From NCBI GenBank assembly GCA_964017195.1, contig OZ024887.1:2966881-3030880 (forward strand): a stretch of DNA of 64,000 bases, read 5' to 3'. The translations under genes and the position numbers were made by a program. Shown piece after piece: positions 39,279 through 51,207 of the stretch (its first letter is position 1; each line of letters begins with the position of its first letter). The stretch comes from Siderastrea radians (Eukaryota > Cnidaria > Anthozoa > Scleractinia > Rhizangiidae). The notes below the pieces were generated by a model, which was given only the letters and a program-made list of their open reading frames with translations, was not told the origin of the DNA and ran no database searches.

Positions 39279-42200
39279 CTATAGAGTAAGCCGGTCAACT
39301 GGTTTCCTGATTCTCTGTGATCGCCTCAAAACTACTGGTGATGATGTGTTTACACTCTCTTGATTAAGGCTGGGCTCAGCCTTTTCATCTGTGACAATAA
39401 CTGGCGGCTGCGTTACACTGTTTGAAACCGGGCTAACATCTTCAATTAGGCTAGATTGCTCACATAACTCGGGGACACATATGTCCACCTTACTAGTCTC
39501 ATTTGGCACTTTATCATATGCTCTAATCAAATGGTCAGCTTGAACATACCTAGTTTTATGTCCAGTCCTAACCAGATAAGTTCTAGGTCCGCAAACCTTT
39601 ACTACTTTTCCTAGGATCCACCGTTCAGTGTTGCTGTTGGCTTGCGTGTTTCTAACCCGACCTATATCATTCTCTGTAAACAACCTTTCTTCATGACACT
39701 TCAAATCCTTGTATTCCTTCTGTTTATTCTGTTTACTTTCTACTACTTGGGCTAGATCGGGTTTCACTAGACTTAAACGCGTACGCAGGCGACGTCTCAT
39801 TAACAACTCAGCTGGCGCGGCACCTGTGGTGCTGTGTGGGGTGGTGCGATACCTTAACAGGAAATCTGCTAGTCTATGTTTCATGGACCTACTCTTGTTG
39901 CCTTCTAAGACCTGTTTGACTAGTGCCTCCTTCACTACTCTGACTGACCTTTCGGCCGCCCCATTTGATTGGGTGGTAAGGGGGAACTAAGGTGTGTTTG
40001 ATGCCATTTTTGTTCATAAACTCAGCAAATTCGGTTGAAACGAACTGTGGTCCGTTATCAGATACCACTTCCTCGGGCAAACCGTGTTGGGCAAATATGA
40101 CACGCAGCTCATTTATGGTGTTCCCTGCGGTAACTGTGGTCATGTGCTGTACCTCAATCCATTTTGAATGGCTATCAACCACTACAAGAAAGTAGTCACT
40201 GCCCTTTTGACAAAAATCAATGTGAATGCGCTGGAAAGGTTGCGTGGCCCATTTCCACGGTATCAGGGGTGCACTAGGCGGAGAGCTCCTTACATTCTGA
40301 CAAACTGTGCATAATTTTATTTCTCTCTCAATTTCTTCAACCATCTTTGGCCACCACACACAGGTACGAGCTATTGCTTTCATTGCACAAGTGCCAGGAT
40401 GTTCCCAATGTAATTCCTTTAACATCTTCTCTCTAAACACTTGGGGAATGATTACCCTGGAGCCCCACAGAATGCAATTCTGTTCACAAGAGAGCTCATG
40501 TCTACGAGTGTAATAGGGTTTTAGATCCTCCTGATTACATTCTTCTGGCCACCCTGTCATGACCAGTTCAAATGCTTTACTAAGTACTGGGTCCAGTAAT
40601 GTGGCCTTCCCAATATCCTTTGCGGTTATAGGGAAGTCCTTATCTATAGCACTAACACTATAGACTTCACTTTCCCTGCCTATCTTGGAATCTTCATGGG
40701 TTAACCTGGAGAGTGCATCACAGTTGCTGTGCTTTTCAGATCTCCTGTATTCTATTTGATAGTCGTAAGCTGAAAGGACCAGAGCCCAGCGCTGCATACG
40801 GGCAGCGACCACCGTGGGAATTGCGGCCTTTGGGCCCAAAAGAGCTACCAATGGCTGGTGATCAGTTACTAGTGTGAACTTTCGTCCATATAGGAACTGA
40901 TGAAATTTCTTAACCCCATATATAATAGACAAAGCCGCGTGTTCTATCTGGGCATAATTTCTCTCACTTGAACTTAGTGTGCGTGAAGTATAAGCTACAG
41001 GCCTTTCTTGACCATCGTCCATCACATGACTAAGTACTGCTCCCAAACCATAACTGGACGCATCACAAGCTAACCTGAGTTCACGATTCAGGTCTTAGTG
41101 AACCAACAGTGAATCACTGGTAAGGCCCTCCTTGCATGCTTCAAAAGCCTCCTGACAGTCCTTCGTCCATTCCCACTGAACATTTTTGTGCAGAAGCCTA
41201 TGTAAAGGTGCTAATGTTGTAGCTAGCCCTGGTAAGAAGGAATGATAATACTGAACCATTCCCAAGAAAGATCTTAGTTCACTAACATTGCGTGGGGATG
41301 GAGCTCTCTTCACTGCATCAATCTTCTCCTCCACTGGTTGCAAACCTTCAGCACTTATTCTCAGGCCTAGATAAATCACTTCAGGCTTCATAAATTCACA
41401 TTTGGGCAACTTCAAATGCAAATTATATTTGTGTAGCCTGTCTAATACTTCCCCGTGTATCCTAAGATTCTCTTGCCAGTCAATTCCTCCTATTAAAATG
41501 TCATCTTGTTTGCATACACATTTTTCAATTCCTTGAAGAATTTGATCTATTTTTCCCTGAAATATTTTTGGGGATGACTTAACACCATAGGGTAACTTTA
41601 AGTAGGAATACAGACCTTTGTGAGTAGAGATGGTCAAGTATTCTTGACTTTCTTTGTCAACATTCAGCTGAGCATAGGCATGTGACAGATCAAGCTTACT
41701 AAATAGCTTAGAACCAACTAGTGCAGTATATAAATCTTGGGTAGTGGGCAGGACGTATTGCTCATCTTCGACTGACTGATTGATAGTCGCCTTATAATCA
41801 CCGCAAATTCTAACAGTGTTATCACTTTTCGGCACGACCACAATTGGGCTAACCCAACACGATTTGTCAGTTTTCTTAATCACCCCATGCTTTTCTGGTT
41901 TATCTAACTCTTTTTCGACTTGCTCTTTCAGTGCATTTGGAACTCTATGTGCTTTCACAGATATGGGCTTCGCATCTCCTTTCATGGTGATGTGTGCCTC
42001 AAGCCCTTTCATGCCTTCATAACTCTCTGTAAACAATTCACTATGTTTAGACAACAGATCAAACTGGAACTGACTGAGTCTCCACTAAAGACACTAAATA
42101 TCTCTCCCCACTCTAACTTAATTTGACGCAGCCAGTGTTTGCCAAGTAATGTGCGCTTAGCGTCGTAATTAGCTTTAACAATTGGTAAATAATACTGTTT

Positions 42201-42443
42201 GCCCCTGTACACAATGTCACACTGCATTTCACCTGACACGTCAAGCACCTCACCAGTATATGTTCTGAGTGTTATTTTAGAAGGAGTTAGGGGCCTTCCT
42301 GCAAATCTTTCCAGATATTCACTTTTACTCATTATAGAGAAATCTGCAGCAGTATCCAGCTCCATCTGGCATAGCTTCCCATTGATTTCCATTTCCACAG
42401 TGTAACGATTGTGGGTAGGCTTGTCTGTGTCAAGCGAATACAA
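39279..42443 (-). pseudogene. Gypsy pol: protease, RT, RNase H, integrase
   Basis: Read from 42443 downward. Protease: QMELDTAADFS (about 42370-42335), with DTA where DTG is usual. A frameshift near 42050 separates it from RT (42054-41095), which has KSCWVSPIVVVPK, FSKLDLSHAYAQL and CKQDDILIGG at the YxDD site. A TAA replaces a codon at 41095-41097 just before RNase H, which continues in the same frame ([18 protein letters not shown]). Integrase has the [20 protein letters not shown] and [10 protein letters not shown] blocks, and a two-base loss near 39970 shifts the frame. The last part (39935-39279) ends in a charged tail with no chromodomain. Confidence 0.9.
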
Positions 42444-42697
42444 GGAATAAATTTCTAATTCATCATCATTTTCATGAGCATCATGACCTGATTCAGATAC
42501 CTGAACATTATGGACTTTACCTTTCCTTTTCTCATCTTTGCTACGGCAAACAGATGCTAGATAACCGACCTTAGAACATTTGTAACATTTGGCTGACTTA
42601 AATTTACAAAACTGACCTGAATGATTACCCCCACACCTATGACATACTGATTGTTCAGTGTTCTTACTGCTCTACTCTGTCAACTTGTTCACTTGAT
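42444..42697 (-). pseudogene. Gypsy gag C-terminus with zinc knuckles
   Basis: After the LINE the gag frame resumes, has one TAG stop near 42671, and then shows two CCHC-type knuckles: CHRCGGNHSGQFC (CX2CX3HX4C) and CYKCSKVGYLASVC, where Tyr stands in place of His. It leads without a clear break into the protease region. Confidence 0.75.
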
Positions 42698-42787
42698 GGG
42701 AGACTGGGTCGGGCATGGAGCGGGTGTAGACGTGTTTCTGTGAGCTCCAGCTAAATAATATTTTTATGGAAGGCCTTCTAGTTTTTA

Positions 42788-43702
42788 ATGGCAGATTTAC
42801 TTCAAAGATTTAAAATAAAAAGCAGAAAAAGTAGTTCTACACCAAGTGAAGAGGATAACAGATCACCACGAGATAAAAAATCTAAATTCGACCCACCGGA
42901 CGAGAACAGCGACAACGAAGAAGTACATTCGGTGTTGGAAATGGCCGAAGGAGTGTTGCCTAAACTCGAAATGGTACTTCAAAAGCTAGAAACGCTGGAA
43001 ACGAAACTGGACAGTCTTGATAGCCATGTTAAAAATGTAGACGCTAAAGTAAACGAGTTAAGTATGAAAGTGGAAACTCTCGAGTCAACAACAAGAAAGG
43101 CCATGCAGTCGATCGAAGAATTGGAGAAAGGAATGACATTCCTTAACAGTGAGGTCGAACAACTTAAAAAGTTAGAGAAGGATTGCGCCGCCCTCAGACA
43201 AGAAGTTCTATACATGGGAGTTTACCAGAGAAGAAAGCACCCTAGGTTCTATGGTATAGAAGAAGACCCTGAAGGTGCGGAAGACACACAACACGTTTTA
43301 GTCGAGTTTATGAAGTTAGAGCTTGGAATAGATGACGCCTCCGACATCGAATTTCAGAGGGTCTACAGAATTGGAACTTTTAACCCAAAAGCAGCTAAGC
43401 CACGACAGATCATCGCGCGCTTTCTCCGCTATCCGGATCGTGAAAGGGTCCTGAACAAGGCCAGAAAGTTGAAAGGTAAAGTTTTTGGAATCTCTGCTGA
43501 TCTTCCTAAAGAAATTGTAGATCGAAGAAAGAAGTTGCTGCCTAAATTTCTTGCGGCAAAGACGGCGGGTAAGCCAGCCTATTTTAGCCGAGCCGAGCCG
43601 GACAAATTATTTATTGACGGTAGATTAATTTTTTCTTTTGGAAAGGCTATATTACCACATTTTAAATTTAGTTTCACATACCTCTTTCACACTATTTTTT
43701 AA
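42788..43702 (+). CDS. LINE ORF1: coiled-coil RNA-binding protein, 304 aa
   Basis: This would be the nucleic-acid chaperone that coats element RNA. It is an intact ATG-to-stop frame. Residues 1-50 are basic, then acidic. Residues ~58-145 form a heptad-rich coiled coil (LEMVLQKLETLETKLDSLDS and following). Residues ~150-240 look like the RRM-type domain of L1 ORF1 proteins (the RFYGIEEDPEG and FQRVYRIGTFNPKA blocks, then IIARFLRYPDRERVL). The C-terminal domain has PAYFSRAEPDKLFIDGRLI. ORF2 begins 50 bp later. The 5' UTR is only ~90 bp. Confidence 0.88.
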   Translation: MADLLQRFKIKSRKSSSTPSEEDNRSPRDKKSKFDPPDENSDNEEVHSVLEMAEGVLPKLEMVLQKLETLETKLDSLDSHVKNVDAKVNELSMKVETLESTTRKAMQSIEELEKGMTFLNSEVEQLKKLEKDCAALRQEVLYMGVYQRRKHPRFYGIEEDPEGAEDTQHVLVEFMKLELGIDDASDIEFQRVYRIGTFNPKAAKPRQIIARFLRYPDRERVLNKARKLKGKVFGISADLPKEIVDRRKKLLPKFLAAKTAGKPAYFSRAEPDKLFIDGRLIFSFGKAILPHFKFSFTYLFHTIF

Positions 43703-43752
43703 TACTAAAAGGCAGGGAAAATTTTGTATTTTTTGTTTTCACTATTTTATTC

Positions 43753-46700
43753 ATGAAGCACAATATAAATTTTGGACTGTTGTCGCTTAATGCTCGAGGG
43801 ATTAGAACCTTTGAGAAACGAAAGGCGCTCTTTCAGTGGCTGAACAAAGACAAGGAAACTTATAGTACGGTATACGTTGAAAATATATGGAAATCTCAGT
43901 GGAAAGGTGATCTTTATTTCGCACATGGAACATAGTAGAGGAGTTTTGATTCTCATTAAAGAAAGGCTAAATTTTGAATTGAAATCGTGTATACATGACA
44001 GTGAAGGCCGTTTTAATATTTTAAAGGCCAATGTACAAGAGCAACCTTTTGTCTTTTGTCAATATTTACGCTCCAAATAAAACCAGTGAACAGTGCATCT
44101 TCTTCCAGGACATTCAAAATGAGCTCGAGAGTTTGAATACAGAAGCTGAATGCGATATGATCATTGGAGGAGATTTCAGTGTTATTCTAAATCCTGAATT
44201 CGATGGATTAGGAGGAAAGCCGAAATTAAAAGAATCGGTTAAAATAATAGATCACATCTGCTCTTCGTTTGACCTGATAGACATCTGGAGAATTAGAAAC
44301 CCAGACGTAAAGCGCTTTTCCTGGCGACAGAAGAATCCCGTAGTTCAACGAAGATTAGATTTTTGGTTAATTTCCAGTAGTACACAAGAAGATGTAGAGA
44401 GTGTAGATATCATTCCAGCAATTAAATCGGATCACTCGGCAATAACGTTATTTATAAACGGAATCGAGGAGCAACGCCACGGCCCTTCCTTCTGGAAATT
44501 CAATGTAAGCTTAATCGACGATGAAAATTTTGTATCGCTCATAAGAGACAGATACTGCACATGGTTTGAGGAGAGTAGAGAAATTGAAGATCCTCGGGTT
44601 CTGTGGGACTATATTAAATACAAAATTCGACAAGAAACAACAGCGTATAGCAAATGCAAAGGTAGGGAGAGAAGGGCAACATGACTTAGTTTAGAAAAGA
44701 CAATTAAGGAATGTCAACTAGCATGTGATAAAGACCCAAGCTCCAAAAATCTGAACGAGTTGGAAATTCTCCAAACAGACTATGATCGTCAGTATGAGTT
44801 TATAGCTCAAGGAGTGATCATAAGATCAAGAGCGAATTGGTATGAGTATGGCGAAAAAAGCAACAAGTACTTTTTGAATCTGGAAAACTCTCGAAAGAAA
44901 AAAAGCTGCATAAGAAAACTTAACACAGAAAACGACAAAACTACATCCAAACCCAAGGAGAACTTAAATGAAATTCAATCCTTTTATGCAAACCTCTATG
45001 ATAAGAAGGTTGATCATTCAGACGAAAACTTAATGGAATCTTTCCTTAGTAAAGTGGACACCAATACACTAACAGACGAACAACGGGACTCAGTCTACAA
45101 ACAACTTACTATAAGCCAATGCTTCGCGGCGTTAAAAACTTTCCAGAAAAATAAATCACCAGGAAATGACGGGCTTACAGTTGAATTTTACCTCGCATTT
45201 TGGCCTCTCGTTGGAAAATGTCTCGTTGAATGTCTAAATTTCGCACATCGTCATGGCGAGCTTTCCACCTCTCAGAAACAAGCAATGGTCACCCTACTCG
45301 AGAAGAAAGATAAAGATAAAAGATTTCTTAAAAACTGGCGCCCAATTTCACTAATTAATGTAGACGTTAAAATTGCGTCAAAAGCACTAGCTAAGAGACT
45401 GGAACCAATTTTACCCAGTCTCATTCATCATAGCCAAACTGCATTTATAAAAGGAAGATCAATCTTTGACGCAGAACAATCGATGATACTCTAGAATATG
45501 CAAAGAGAAACAATAGATTCGGGATTTTGGTAGCAGTTGATTTTGAGAAAGCTTTTGATTCTTTAAATAGAAAATTTCTCTTAAAAGTCTTGCAAAAGTA
45601 TAATTTCGGAACGTATTTTATGCAATGGATTAAGACCCTCTATACAAATTTATCAAGTTGTGTACTAAACAATGGTTTTACCACTGATCTTTTCTGCGTT
45701 AATCGTTGAGTGCGACAGGGTGACCCGCTTTCACCTTTACTCTTCATTCTTGCCTTGGAAGTGCTCACTTGTTATATTCGACAAGATCGGAATATTCACG
45801 GATTGACATTTAACAACTAGGAGATAAAATTAACGCTTTTTGCGGATGATATGACATGTTTTTTAAAAGACAAGCTTTCCTATTTACACCTTTTTGTAAC
45901 GCTTAAGTACTTTCCTAGGTTTTCTGGGCTCTATGTAAACGATGAGAAAACAGAATTATTTGCAATCGGACCTCAAAAACTTGTGCGAGAAGAATTTTAT
46001 CGTAAAGTTTGTACGTCAATTAAAATATTAGGGATTTATTTTGATTATCATTTTAACAACATTTTGAAGTCCATTCAAAAAGTTCTTAACATGTGGAAAT
46101 GGAGAGGTCTTACATTACTCGGCAGGATTCAGATCGTCAAGACGTTTGCTATTCCCAAATTTATGTATAAAGCCTCACTAATCTCGGTCTCAGAGGATCT
46201 TATAAAAGATGTAAATAAACTGCTCTATGGTTTTATTTGGAGAGGAAACGACAAGATAAAACGATCTGCCCTTATCAACGATATTGAAAATGGTGGCCTT
46301 AAGATGTTCGATATTCAATCTATGATTTTATCACAGAGAATTATTACCTTGAAAAGATATATTGAGGAGTATAGTAACCCATGGAAAAATATTCTTGATA
46401 CTTTCTTAGGCGAAGTTGGCGGAAAATTCATTTTGCACTGTAACTTTGACACCCGTAAACTTCCTATCTATCTTCCGGATTTCTACAAAGAATGCCTTGA
46501 GGCATGGTCTGATTTGAACGCAACAAAGGTAGTTTCCTATGACGATGTTGTGAATCAAACACTATGGAACAATAAGCATATTCTTATTGAAAAAAAGTCG
46601 TGTTTCATAAAACATTTGATCGATCACGGAATCGTCAAAATATCTAATACAAAATATCTAATACTGGCAGGTTTTTCGAAAGTGAAAAGATTTTGCACTT

Positions 46701-47442
46701 ACAATTATCTCCTATTCATTATTTCAAGTTAATGGGGATCATCAATGCTATTCCCAACGAATGGAGACTAATTATCAAACAAAGACAACAGCACGTTTAT
46801 TCTCCTTCAAATGAGACTATTCAAATTAACATAGATGGCGTTAATGTCGATCTGTTGAAAGTTACATCTAAAATGATTTACAATGAATTTAAACGTAAAA
46901 AACAAACTACGCCTTCCGCTCAAATAAAACTAAATCAAAAATACCCCGAACGCTCTCTGGAGTGGAAAAAGATCTACTCTCTACCCTTTACTGTTACAAC
47001 CGACACAAAAATTAGAGAATTTCAGTACAAACTGTTAAATAACATTGTATTTACAAATGACAAACTATTTAGATTTAAAATGATTGATTCGCCATTTTGC
47101 GCCTTCTGTTAAACAGAGGTTGAATCCCTTGAGCACTTATTTTTCCATTGCAATGTAACAAAAACATTCTGGAATTTGCTCTCTTCTTGGCTAATTAAAC
47201 AAAAGATAATTACAACTTCCTTAACATTAGAAAATGTCCTCTTCGGAGTTTTTAACGTCATAGAAGACTTTCTTATTTTAAATCATCTTTTATTATTAGC
47301 TAAATTCTACATCTATAGGTGTAAATTAGACATTATACATCCATCTCTAAATGTCTTCATAGCGACGATTAGGGCAAATTTCCAGATCGAGCAAAATATT
47401 GCTTCTAAGAATAATAAACTTGACAAACATTACAAAAATGGA
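43753..47442 (+). pseudogene. LINE ORF2: endonuclease and reverse transcriptase, broken
   Basis: The N-terminus (NFGLLSLNARGIR) and the IIGGDFSVILNPEFDG, FDLIDIWR and SDHSAITLFI blocks mark an APE-type endonuclease. RT blocks are [42 protein letters not shown] and LFADDMTCF. A Cys-rich end (FCAFC, then LEHLFFHCN) is typical of L1-type tails. Breaks: frameshifts near 43930-44040, 45490-45527 and 46690-46730; in-frame stops near 44682, 45707, 45820 and 47110. Domain order is complete and collinear, so this is one dead gene. Confidence 0.88.
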
Positions 47443-48068
47443 ACTTGATTGCTCTCGCTGCTTGTAGGGTGAAACTCTTGAGTGTTCTTTTCCGCCATCT
47501 CCATGGTCTTGGCAATACTGCAAGCCTTTGCAAACGTCAGGTCCTCAGTGTTCAACAGTTTGTTTTGTATCTTAGAATTGTTCAATCCACACACGAACCG
47601 GTCCCGTAAAGGACGATCCAAGAATTCGCCATAATTGCAATGGACTGCCCATCTCCTCAGGGCAAGCACATAATCGCTGATTGATTCTCCAGACTTTTGA
47701 TTTCGGGCACCGAAATGGAAGCTCTGTGCAATTTCAAGCGACTTCGGATTGTAGTGTTTCTCCAAAACACGTACAATGTCTGTGAATGACGTGTCATTCG
47801 GTTTCGCAGGCGCCAACAAATTACTGAGGGTCGAGTAAACCTCTGGTCCCACTTCGGTAAGGAAAATTGCACGTTTCCTATCTGCTACCACTCGGTTGGT
47901 TTGAGTGCTTCCCTCTCCTGTTGTCTCAACGATGTTATTGGCTGTGAAGAACATTTCTATCCTCTCCACATAAGCATTGAATGTTTTGCGCTCGGAGTTG
48001 AACTCGCCTACACGCCCAAATAGTCCACTCGCACTAGTGCTGGTCATCCTGTACGGCACAACACACAC
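47430..48068 (-). pseudogene. Gypsy gag, main part, interrupted by the LINE
   Basis: The structural protein would form the particle. The likely start is the ATG at 48045-48047 (MTSTSASGLFGRVGEF). A retrotransposon-gag-like helical domain follows (PLRDRFVCGLNNSKIQNKLL near 47620-47560). The frame enters the ACTTGAT duplication at 47443-47449, where the LINE begins; the same frame resumes on the other side near 42697. Confidence 0.88.
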
Positions 48069-48135
48069 AGCGTTGCCCCAAAAAACCTTGCACTGTCGAT
48101 TTCCGTGGAGAAACGTCCAGTTCTCGTCGCCAAAA

Positions 48136-49652
48136 TGTGATATACAGTATGTTGCCCAGTTTTCGTACGGGCCCAGTTTTCGTACAAAAAGAACTTTATT
48201 TGATTATTTTCGTCGGTCATTTAAATCTTCGTCAACCGAAGAATTCCAAAAATAAAAGGAACATTTCAGCTATAAATTGCCGGTTTTCCTGGGCTTTTTG
48301 ACGAAGAAGCAGGTCAGTGCGGACAATTTCTTTCGAGGTGAGTAGAAGTTTAGCGGCTAATATTTGCACTTTTCACTGCACAGTAAAGGTATTGTAGATG
48401 AACAAATAACCCGTTTTGTAGGTAATTTTGCACGCAACTTCATGATTTTTGGACAGATGATAGATAAAAGATGAAAGTGAATGGAAAAACTTTCAACACC
48501 AGCTTAAATTTAACTGCTCCTGAAATTTAGCGGTGAGAATCTTCGCATACATTTCGACCTACTGTGCCAGTTTTCGTACACTTAGCTGCGCCTTTCTCAA
48601 AACCTATTTTTAAATAAGCTAAAGAACTAAATTTTAAACTGTACTGTTCGAAAACTAATAAGTCGCAAGTGCAGCAAAGATTACACAACAATCCTTGCAA
48701 AGTACAGTACACCACATGTATTTGTTGTGGTATAACAGCGACGCTTTACATCCAGGTCATGCAAAGGTCACGAATATTTAATAAACTTAATCCCGCACAA
48801 ACAATCTAAATCGTCAAATAATTAACTAAGGTAGATGTCTATGCATAGAATGTTGACATACACCTTGAAATATCGTTAGTTTAACGGTTTTACCGATTTT
48901 TTCACTCTGTTGCGATTCTAATAAACATTTACAAAAGTAGCTAAGAAAAGCAAGCGTAAGCGGAAACGGAAGTAAACCGTTTGCTATTCTTAAGGTGTAA
49001 GCGGAAACGGAAGGGAAACGTCGAATCTTATACAGGCCTTTTCTTAACAGTTGTAATACGCAGAATAGTTGTAATACGCGTAATAAAAGCCGCTTAAAAG
49101 TGACGGACCAAAAAATCAACACTGCGGGATCGAAAAAACATCCACCCCCCGAATATCCATTTGCTATTTACACCAATTGTTGGTCGCTAAGCCGATATTT
49201 ACTCACAAATCGAAGAAAAAACACGATAAGCACTCAGCAGGGTGGCTGACACATCAGTTTGCGTCGAGCGTTTTCGTGGAAAAAATTTGTTTTGTCGATG
49301 TACGAAAACTGGGCCAGGTGTACGAAGATTGGGCAACTTACGAGGTTTGGGAAAAATGGCATAATTTTGAACCAACGTCGATCAAGCGGCCAATCGTTTT
49401 ATATATTGAAGGTAAGTAAATGGGCTATCTTCAAAAGAAATTTAAGAAATTTTCATCTCACAGACGAAAAGATATAGCGATTACAAACTAAAGTGTACGA
49501 AAACTGGGCAACCCACTGTATCGTCAGCTAATTCGACTAAGCAAAACACGAGGTCAGACATATCATGGCGGTTCTCAACACAACTTTATTCTTCTTAAGC
49601 ATTCTAGGTAAATACACAGTTACCAGAGGATTATGGTACTAAATATATTACA
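48136..49652 (-). repeat. Gypsy 5' LTR, split by a pogo-like element
   Basis: Nine bases (TGTGATATA, 48136-48144) are separated from the remaining 132 (49521-49652) by the element at 48145-49518. Together they give exactly 141 bp, as in the other LTR. The candidate primer-binding region (TTTTGGCGACGAGAAC on the - strand) lies directly inside, at about 48120-48135. Confidence 0.93.
48145..49518. mobile_element. pogo-like non-autonomous element inside the Gypsy 5' LTR
   Basis: The ends are CAGTATGTTGCCCAG and, on the other strand, CAGTGGGTTGCCCAG, with TA on both sides (48143-48144 and 49519-49520). The ~24-bp TIR ends in TTTTCGTAC. Its core recurs near both ends: at 48152, 48170, 48566, 49300 (inverted), 49320 (inverted, variant) and 49495 (inverted). 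No transposase frame in 1374 bp. Excision of the block gives an LTR of the exact expected length. Confidence 0.9.
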
Positions 49653-49657
49653 CCAAG

Positions 49658-50997
49658 GAATCGTACCTACTTCTCTAAGACTTCGATCAACGATTTACAA
49701 TAACTCCTTGGGCGAAAGGTTGCTTTTTCGAGCCTGAAACTTCCCTCATTCGAAACAAGCTTCTTCGCAACACAGACGCCTCTGGACGTGAAAGCGAGGT
49801 CATTTAGTTTCATGAAAGCGAGTCAAAGTATACACCAGTTCCCGGCCGAGGTTATGCCCCTGCAAAAATCTTCGGGGGGGGGGCTAAATTGGTGTTCGTC
49901 CACTACAGAGAAAATCTCGATTTCACTCCGGCTGGGATTACGGTTGCATTCTCCTATCGTCGAACGCAATAAATTAGAGATAATCTCAGGAGATCAAAAC
50001 TCATATCGTCTCTACCTCTGTAAAACTGACACAGACATCTCTGTGAAGCAGAATCAGTGTTCTCGCTGTCCCTTTGGTATCCAAAATAAAGCAGTTTAAA
50101 TGTATTACATAACATACCGTTCAAATGTAATACACCAAGAACAAGAACCAAATTTGTATGCTTTAGTTAAGTTACTGATGGCTACTAATTGACCAAATCA
50201 AACGCAACAAAACCGGAAACCTGATTGACACAAAGTCTAATGATACATACATTTACAAAAATGTCAACAATTAGACTTCAAAACAGTTGCTTTTGTTTTA
50301 AAGCATTTGAAGGGATTGTGAATCGGCAAAAGGGTGGATATACGGGAGACAGTAACCTCAAAATATAAATGGTATTATAATGGGTATTAGTGCATCGATA
50401 TGTGACAGGTTACCTTTATTAGTCGTGAGTCTTGAATCAGTTGGGCTGCAGGGCCGTTGGAACTTTTGAGAGTATTGTGTGCCAATGTTTCAGATGTTGT
50501 TCATCCTGTTACGTATCAACCTACGTTGTTACTTGTATAAATGATAACAAATGATAACAAATTAAGTAACTCACTAGCACAAGCGAAGTATTTATCTTCT
50601 TCTTAGTAGACCAAAAAAATAGAAAAAATAGTCGTGAGAAGGGGGAACTGGGATTAGCAAATACAGATCATCTTTAGCTCAAACTTATTATAGAAGTTTA
50701 GAAATTCTGTCTGAATTTTTCACTTTTACATTTTTGTTTAACACAATTTCATTTCTGTTTCATTTCGTTGTGGGTCTTTTTGTTGATCAGGTTGGGTGAT
50801 TTTGAGTTGCGTGGGTGTTTTTGTTGACCAGATTGGGTGGTTTTGAGTCGTTTTGGCTGGTTCCTCGTTTTAGAAACTGCGAAGTGTAGCGATACGTACA
50901 TTTATGTAATATATCAAACACGAGATAGAGTGATTCATCAGGATTTCTTAAACTCATTCATAGTAAGAAAACAAAGGATTGAAAAGGAAATCACTAA
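49658..50997. other. Spacer with one dispersed direct repeat
   Basis: The block around GCATTTGAAGGGATTGTGAA at 50264-50370 recurs, diverged, at 51262-51370. A G run lies at 49877-49883. Short frames have no recognisable product. Confidence 0.45.
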
Positions 50998-51207
50998 CGT
51001 GACGGTGGTTTGGATACCGGATCTTAATTAGCATAAAATTTTGCGAACTTTTGCTTTGAATTTCTCCAAGAATTATGAAACACCTCGAAATCGGTTTTAA
51101 AAAAACCAACGCATTTCTCGGTGACTGGATATCCTGGAGAAACACTCTTTCTCGTGTTTGGGAAGTGGGTTGAAAAAACGAGGCGCAGTATCCAAACCAC
51201 CGTCACG
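50998..51207. mobile_element. MITE, ~210 bp, 20-bp TIR
   Basis: CGTGACGGTGGTTTGGATAC at 50998 is the exact reverse complement of GTATCCAAACCACCGTCACG ending at 51207. The inner arms also pair weakly. TSD not clear. It lies between the two copies of the dispersed repeat (50264 and 51262). Confidence 0.85.

Larger units (their letters stand above)
42698..47442 (+). mobile_element. Tx1/L1-like non-LTR retrotransposon inside Gypsy gag
   Basis: The element is 4745 bp long and apparently full length, with ORF1 and ORF2. ACTTGAT flanks it at 42691-42697 and 47443-47449, a 7-bp TSD. Removing it restores the gag reading frame, which confirms both boundaries. It starts with a G-rich leader (GGGAGACTGGGTCGGG) and ends ...CATTACAAAAATGGA with no poly(A). 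The L1-superfamily ORF layout and RT motifs fit the Tx1 branch, but clade is inference. Confidence 0.9.
39073..49652 (-). mobile_element. Gypsy (Ty3-type) LTR retrotransposon, interrupted by two later insertions
   Basis: The element is read on the - strand. Its 141-bp LTRs lie at 39073-39213 and at 48136-49652 (the latter split by a DNA transposon). CCAAG stands on both sides (39068-39072 and 49653-49657), a 5-bp TSD typical of this group. A purine-rich tract (GAGGGGAAGCAG on the - strand) abuts the 3' LTR at 39214-39225. Gag, zinc knuckle, protease, RT, RNase H and integrase follow in Gypsy order. The two LTR copies differ at 3 of 141 positions. Without the inserts the element would be about 4.5 kb. 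It is inactive: it has a LINE in gag, an in-frame stop and at least two frameshifts. Confidence 0.95.
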
